A stretch of 9,798 bases of DNA from the NCBI GenBank assembly GCA_945867255.1, contig CAMBHV010000029.1, positions 1 to 9,798 of the forward strand, written 5' to 3'. This document shows, one piece after another, positions 6,116-9,798 of the stretch (positions within the stretch are counted from its first letter, which is position 1; each line of letters begins with the position of its first letter). The translations under genes and the position numbers were made by a program. Under the pieces are notes generated by a model. That model saw nothing but the letters and a program-made list of their open reading frames with translations. It did no database searches and was not told the origin of the DNA. Source of the stretch: an uncultured Clostridia bacterium (GTDB lineage Bacteria > Bacillota > Clostridia > Oscillospirales > Ruminococcaceae).

Positions 6116-6145
6116 CGGCGGCCTGAAAAAGGCCGCCGCTTTTTT
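6116..6145 (+). terminator. Rho-independent terminator after the PspC gene
   Basis: An 8-bp all-GC stem pairs CGGCGGCC (6116-6123) with GGCCGCCG (6131-6138) around a TGAAAAA loop, followed by C and six T residues (6140-6145). It lies 24 bases after the PspC stop and ends the padR operon. Confidence 0.9.
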
Positions 6146-6189
6146 ATATATTTTGCCTGCTCATCGCTGCGTGATATAGAAAAATGTAG

Positions 6190-6195
6190 TATACT
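6190..6195 (+). promoter_or_regulatory. Possible -10 element of the MFS gene promoter
   Basis: TATACT at 6190-6195 lies in the gap after the terminator and 35 bases before the chosen MFS start. The -35 at 17-bp spacing (CTGCGT, 6167-6172) is weak and there is no TG extension, so this is only a plausible promoter. Because a terminator precedes it, some promoter is needed here. Confidence 0.45.
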
Positions 6196-6230
6196 GAATG
6201 GGAGTTTCAGTGCGGAAAACGGAGGAAGTT

Positions 6231-7487
6231 ATGAACCTGTTGCGGCAGTATACCGGCTTGCGCCGGGAAATGTATGTGGTGTTTTTCGGGCGTGTCGTCA
6301 CCAATATGGGGGCGCTGATCTGGCCTATGATGACGCTGATATTAAAGAACAAAATGGGCCTTAGCGCCTCTCGTATCGCCAGCCTGCTTTTGTTGTTGGG
6401 GTGTATTCAGTTGCCATGTATGATCTTGGGCGGCAAGCTGGCAGACAGGTTCCCCAAACGGAATATCATCATCGCGTGCGATCTTATCACCGTGGTTAGC
6501 TATATGGTTTGTGCGTTTTTGCCGGTACAGGGGCCTACGGTGGCCCTGATGTTTCTGGCCGGCGTGTTTGCGCAAATGGAATGGCCCAGCTATGATGCAT
6601 TGGTGGCAGACATTACTGCCCCGGCCGAGCGTGAACGCGCTTACAGCTTAAATTATCTGGGTGCCAACTTGGGAATGGTGCTGGCACCGATTCTGGGTGG
6701 CTTCCTGTTTGAGAATCATCTGAACTTGGCGTTTTTCATCAGCTCGGTGGCAACGTTTTCCAGTACCGTGCTGATTTTCTGCTTCATTCGAAATGTTCAG
6801 CCCGTGCACAGTGAAGCAACGAGCGCAGCGTATGAAACTGCGCGGGAGGGGCAGAGCACATGGGAGATTTTGCGGGAGAATAAAATATTGCTGATGTTTT
6901 TGTGCTGTCAGGCAGTGTGGAGCCTTGTATACAGTCAGTTCAATTTTTTGCTTCCACTGAATTTGGAGCAGCTTTATGGTGCAACAGGAGCCATGTGGTT
7001 TGGTATGCTTACCAGTGTCAATGCTGTGGTGGTTATCGTGGGTACGCCGCTGATCACGGCATATTTTCACCGTTTCCATGACACGGGCAGGCTGGTGTGG
7101 GGGCAACTTCTGGTGGCACTGGGCTTTTTCATGTATGTATTTATCCAGGGAATGATATCGCTGTATTTTGTATCTATGGTGGTGTTCACTGTGGGCGAAA
7201 TATTCAGCACGCTTGGTACACGGCCGTATATTACACGCCGTATTCCGGCATCGCATCGCGGGCGGGTGGCGTCTATCACCGGTATTTTCTCCGGCGTGTT
7301 TTCCACAGTCAGCCAGAAGGGGGTTGGCGCTTTGGCAGATGCATGGCCCATGCGCGCCGTATGGTTGCTGATTGCCCTGCTGGGCTTTTTGAATGTGTGC
7401 AGTTTAATTTGCCTGCGCGCAAAGGATAAGCGGGCATTTCCGTTGCTTTATCATGCAACGGAAGAAACACCGGCCTCTGGCAGATAA
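6231..7487 (+). CDS. MFS transporter, drug-efflux-like
   Basis: A 418-residue major facilitator superfamily protein with about 12 hydrophobic segments. The MFS motif A is present between helices 2 and 3 as GGKLADRFPKRN (near residues 66-77). The N-terminal half includes NYLGANLGMVLAPILGGFLF, a motif-C-like glycine-rich helix 5 typical of proton antiporters. A hydrophilic central loop (about 192-220, HSEATSAAYETAREGQ) separates the two halves. The start at ATG 6231 is preferred over ATG 6198 because GGAGG (6221-6225) is ideally placed and 6198 would fall next to the -10 element. The substrate is unknown; multidrug or small-metabolite export is the usual guess for this clade. It seems to be transcribed alone. 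Confidence 0.9.
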   Translation: MNLLRQYTGLRREMYVVFFGRVVTNMGALIWPMMTLILKNKMGLSASRIASLLLLLGCIQLPCMILGGKLADRFPKRNIIIACDLITVVSYMVCAFLPVQGPTVALMFLAGVFAQMEWPSYDALVADITAPAERERAYSLNYLGANLGMVLAPILGGFLFENHLNLAFFISSVATFSSTVLIFCFIRNVQPVHSEATSAAYETAREGQSTWEILRENKILLMFLCCQAVWSLVYSQFNFLLPLNLEQLYGATGAMWFGMLTSVNAVVVIVGTPLITAYFHRFHDTGRLVWGQLLVALGFFMYVFIQGMISLYFVSMVVFTVGEIFSTLGTRPYITRRIPASHRGRVASITGIFSGVFSTVSQKGVGALADAWPMRAVWLLIALLGFLNVCSLICLRAKDKRAFPLLYHATEETPASGR

Positions 7488-7511
7488 CGCGAATGGCCTG
7501 TGTGGAAGGGC

Positions 7512-7540
7512 TTGGCATTTAGCGTACAGGGTGTTATCAT
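7512..7540 (+). promoter_or_regulatory. Sigma-A promoter for the aminopeptidase gene
   Basis: TTGGCA (7512-7517), 17-bp spacer, TATCAT (7535-7540), with TG at 7532-7533 as extended -10. It lies in the 128-bp gap between the MFS stop and the aminopeptidase start. No terminator for the MFS gene was found in this gap. Confidence 0.72.
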
Positions 7541-7615
7541 AAACTATGGGAATTTTGCGCGTTTCGCCATGCATGTGCAGGTGTGCGCCGCAACAAACAG
7601 AAAAGGGGAATAGAA

Positions 7616-9406
7616 ATGACGGTTCCGCAGAAACTGGCTGCACTGCGTGCAGCCATGCAGGAAAAGGGAGTGGACGGTGTATATGTGCCGTCGGCCGACC
7701 CGCATATGAGTGAATATCTGCCCTCACATTGGAAAAGCAGGGCGTGGCTGTCCGGCTTTACAGGTTCTGCAGGCACATTGTGTATCACAGCCGAAAAAGC
7801 GGCGCTGTGGACGGATGGCCGTTACTTTATTCAGGCGGCACGCCAGCTTGCAGGCAGCGGGATTGAACTGATGCGCATGGCCCAGCCAGGGGTGCCTACG
7901 GTAGAAGCATGGCTGGCTGAAACTTTGCCGCAAGGCGGGGTGTTGGCGCTGGATGGCATGTGCGCCAGTGCCTCAAGTGTGGAGGCTCTGCAGCAGGCAT
8001 TTGAAGAAAAGAATATCACAGTGAAAGATGAAGACTTTATCAGCCTTCTCTGGACAGAGGGCCGTCCAGCCGTGCCGGCAACGCCAGTGTGGATGCTTTC
8101 CAAAGAACAGGCGGGCCTTTCTGCCTCGGAAAAGCTGGCAGAGGTGCGGCAGAAGTTAGCGGAGAATAAAGCGGGCGCCATGCTGGTCACAAGGTTGGAC
8201 AGTGTGGCCTGGTTGCTGAACCTGCGGGCATCCGATATTGCGTACAATCCGTTTGCGCTGGCCTATTGCCTTGTAGAGCAGGATACGGCAAGGCTGTTTA
8301 TCGATTGTACACGTGTGCCCGAAGATGTGCGGGAAGAGCTTGCCCGTCAAGGTGTAACGCTTTGCCCCTATGAGGAAACGCGCAGTGCATTGAGCGGCCT
8401 GCAGGGGCCGGTGACTGTACTGTATGAGCCGGCAGGTACCAGTTGGGCTATGTTGCGCGCCATGCAGGAAAACCCGGCTGTGCAGCACAAGGCTGGTGCG
8501 GAACCTGTGCAGGTGTTGAAGGGAACGAAGAACGAGACGGAGATCGCCCTTTTGAAACAGTCACACCGCAAGGATGGCGCTGCCATGGTGCGCTTTGAAA
8601 TGGAGCTGCGCCGCCGCATGGATGCGGGCGAAACCTGGACGGAGATGCAGGCCAGCGATTATCTGCTTTCACTGCGTTGCGCCCAGCCGGACAGCCTTGG
8701 CGCCAGCTTTGAAACGATTGCGGCGTACGGCCCCAATGCAGCCATGATGCATTATGCACCCACACCGGAGAACTGCGCCGTCATTGAACCGCACGGCTTT
8801 TTGCTGGTGGATAGCGGCGGCCAGTACCGTGACGGCACTACCGACATCACCCGCACTTATGCGCTGGGGCCTCTTACGGAAGAAGAAAGGGAAGATTATA
8901 CTCTGGTCTTGAAATGCCATATCGCAGCGGCACGTGCAGTATTCAAGGAAGGCAGCGCCGGGCAGAACATCGATATCCTTGCGCGTGAAACACTATGGCG
9001 CCGCGGGCTGGATTACCGGTGTGGTACGGGCCATGGCGTAGGTTTCGTAGGCGGCGTGCATGAAGGCCCGCAAAGCCTTTCCGCGCGTGGCACAGCTGCC
9101 TTTGTACCGGGTATGACCATCACGGACGAGCCGGGCATTTACGAAGAAGGTAAACTTGGTATCCGTATCGAGAACGAATTGTTATGTGTCCCCGTATGCG
9201 AAACGGAGTACGGAAAGTTTTATGGCTTTGAGCCGTTCACTTATTGCCCCATCGATACACGCCCGCTGGTGCTCTCTCTGATGACGCAGGAAGAACTGGA
9301 ATGGTTGAATGGCTACCATGCATGTGTGAAGCGGGAACTTGCGCCGTACTTAACTTCGGAAGAAAATGCGTGGCTGGAAAAGGCGTGCGCACCGGTGGAA
9401 CCGTGA
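7616..9406 (+). CDS. Xaa-Pro aminopeptidase (aminopeptidase P), three-domain M24B type
   Basis: A 596-residue cytosolic metallopeptidase that removes the N-terminal residue when proline is second. Two creatinase-N-like domains come first (about 1-150 and 155-305), then the pita-bread M24 catalytic domain (about 310-530) and the C-terminal M24_C extension (to 596), matching the long eukaryote-like architecture. All five metal ligands are visible: D399 (LLVDSGGQY), D410 (GTTDITRTY), H473 (GTGHGVG), E505 (TDEPGIY) and E519 (RIENEL). H379 (MMHYAP) and H482 (VHEGP) are the usual accessory histidines. ATG 7616 is chosen because AAAAGGGG lies 7 bases upstream; an in-frame start 11 codons earlier lacks a site. 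The stop overlaps the next start by GTGA, which implies coupling to the EutH-like gene. Confidence 0.95.
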   Translation: MTVPQKLAALRAAMQEKGVDGVYVPSADPHMSEYLPSHWKSRAWLSGFTGSAGTLCITAEKAALWTDGRYFIQAARQLAGSGIELMRMAQPGVPTVEAWLAETLPQGGVLALDGMCASASSVEALQQAFEEKNITVKDEDFISLLWTEGRPAVPATPVWMLSKEQAGLSASEKLAEVRQKLAENKAGAMLVTRLDSVAWLLNLRASDIAYNPFALAYCLVEQDTARLFIDCTRVPEDVREELARQGVTLCPYEETRSALSGLQGPVTVLYEPAGTSWAMLRAMQENPAVQHKAGAEPVQVLKGTKNETEIALLKQSHRKDGAAMVRFEMELRRRMDAGETWTEMQASDYLLSLRCAQPDSLGASFETIAAYGPNAAMMHYAPTPENCAVIEPHGFLLVDSGGQYRDGTTDITRTYALGPLTEEEREDYTLVLKCHIAAARAVFKEGSAGQNIDILARETLWRRGLDYRCGTGHGVGFVGGVHEGPQSLSARGTAAFVPGMTITDEPGIYEEGKLGIRIENELLCVPVCETEYGKFYGFEPFTYCPIDTRPLVLSLMTQEELEWLNGYHACVKRELAPYLTSEENAWLEKACAPVEP

Positions 9407-9798
9407 ACGCTCCCATTGCTATTTTGCTTGGGTTTGCGGCGCTGGGCGCTTTGGATGAATGCTTGGGCGGCAAACTGGGGGTTGCACAGGAGTTTCAGCG
9501 TGGTTTGGGCGCCATGGGCTCTTTGTGCTTGTCCATGCTTGGTATTTACAGTGTGGTGCTGTCTGCTCTGTCAGACGTTGCCGTGCAGCCCGATATCGCA
9601 GCGTTGCCGTTCGATGCGGCGCTGCCGGCAGGCTTTTTCTTGGCATGCGACATGGGCGGATGGGCTTTGGCGCAGGCGCTTGCATCTACACCGCAAATGG
9701 CGGTTTATGCAGGCCTTCTGGTTGCTTCTACCCTTGGATGTCTGATCAGCTTTGTGTTGCCCGCTTCGCTTGGTACATTGCAAAGCCATGAGACGATG
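9403..9798 (+). CDS. eutH: EutH-like ethanolamine permease, 3' partial at the window edge
   Basis: Reading from GTG 9403, 132 codons run without a stop to the window end, about a third of a normal EutH (roughly 370-400 residues). Family features are in order: an N-terminal hydrophobic helix ending GALDECLGGKLGVAQEFQRG, then LGAMGSLCLSMLGIYSVVL (helix 2), and the key DMGGWALAQALA segment equivalent to the DMGGYPLA motif of EutH, followed by MAVYAGLLVASTLGCLISFV. EutH is an integral membrane protein that helps ethanolamine enter the cell. GTG overlaps the aminopeptidase stop (GTGA, 9403-9406), and GGTGGA at 9395-9400 is a poor but possible ribosome binding site. No other eut gene is visible, so the substrate may be ethanolamine or something related. 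The rest of the gene lies beyond the window. Confidence 0.82.
   Translation, partial: MNAPIAILLGFAALGALDECLGGKLGVAQEFQRGLGAMGSLCLSMLGIYSVVLSALSDVAVQPDIAALPFDAALPAGFFLACDMGGWALAQALASTPQMAVYAGLLVASTLGCLISFVLPASLGTLQSHETM

Noticed and set aside
6198..6230. Earlier start for the MFS transporter
   Set aside because: It lies two bases after a likely -10 element and has no ribosome binding site, whereas ATG 6231 has GGAGG at the right distance.

Overview
All eleven genes in this window lie on the + strand. The DNA looks like an ordinary chromosomal stretch of a moderately GC-rich low-G+C-lineage (Firmicutes) bacterium, most likely a gut-type Clostridia member in or near the Oscillospiraceae/Ruminococcaceae. 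That placement is inferred from the gene families (DUF4130 protein, PadR/DUF1700/DUF4097/PspC operon, EutH), the AGGAG-type ribosome binding sites and sigma-A-type promoters (some extended -10). It is not a proven taxonomic call. I see no rRNA, tRNA, CRISPR array, insertion sequence, phage gene or origin.

Layout. Bases 2-820 hold the nearly complete 3' part of a DUF4130 / radical-SAM-linked DNA metabolism gene, followed at once by a small VOC (glyoxalase-fold) gene (823-1182). A 263-bp gap carries an extended -10 promoter for a metallo-beta-lactamase-fold hydrolase with a C-terminal winged-helix-like tail (1446-2321). A second promoter (2329-2357) drives a cytosolic cyclophilin (2430-2903) and a GtrA-like membrane protein (2914-3360), ended by a strong hairpin terminator (3418-3458).

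The most interesting block is 3555-6145, a self-contained unit between two terminators. A perfect-consensus promoter overlaps three regularly spaced half-sites that form two overlapping palindromes. It is followed by padR, a DUF1700 membrane protein, a DUF4097 repeat protein and a PspC-domain protein. The first three genes are joined by ATGA overlaps. The arrangement suggests a PadR-autoregulated envelope-stress or membrane-surface system without a two-component kinase. The DUF1700 protein carries a long low-complexity insert with about five 11-residue amphipathic repeats. The DUF4097 protein carries six glycine-containing turns at roughly 19-21 residue spacing.

After that block come an MFS transporter (6231-7487), then a good promoter (7512-7540) and a three-domain Xaa-Pro aminopeptidase (7616-9406) with all metal ligands present. 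The last gene (9403 to the window edge) overlaps the peptidase by 4 bp (GTGA) and is the N-terminal third of an EutH-like ethanolamine permease, here with no other eut gene visible.
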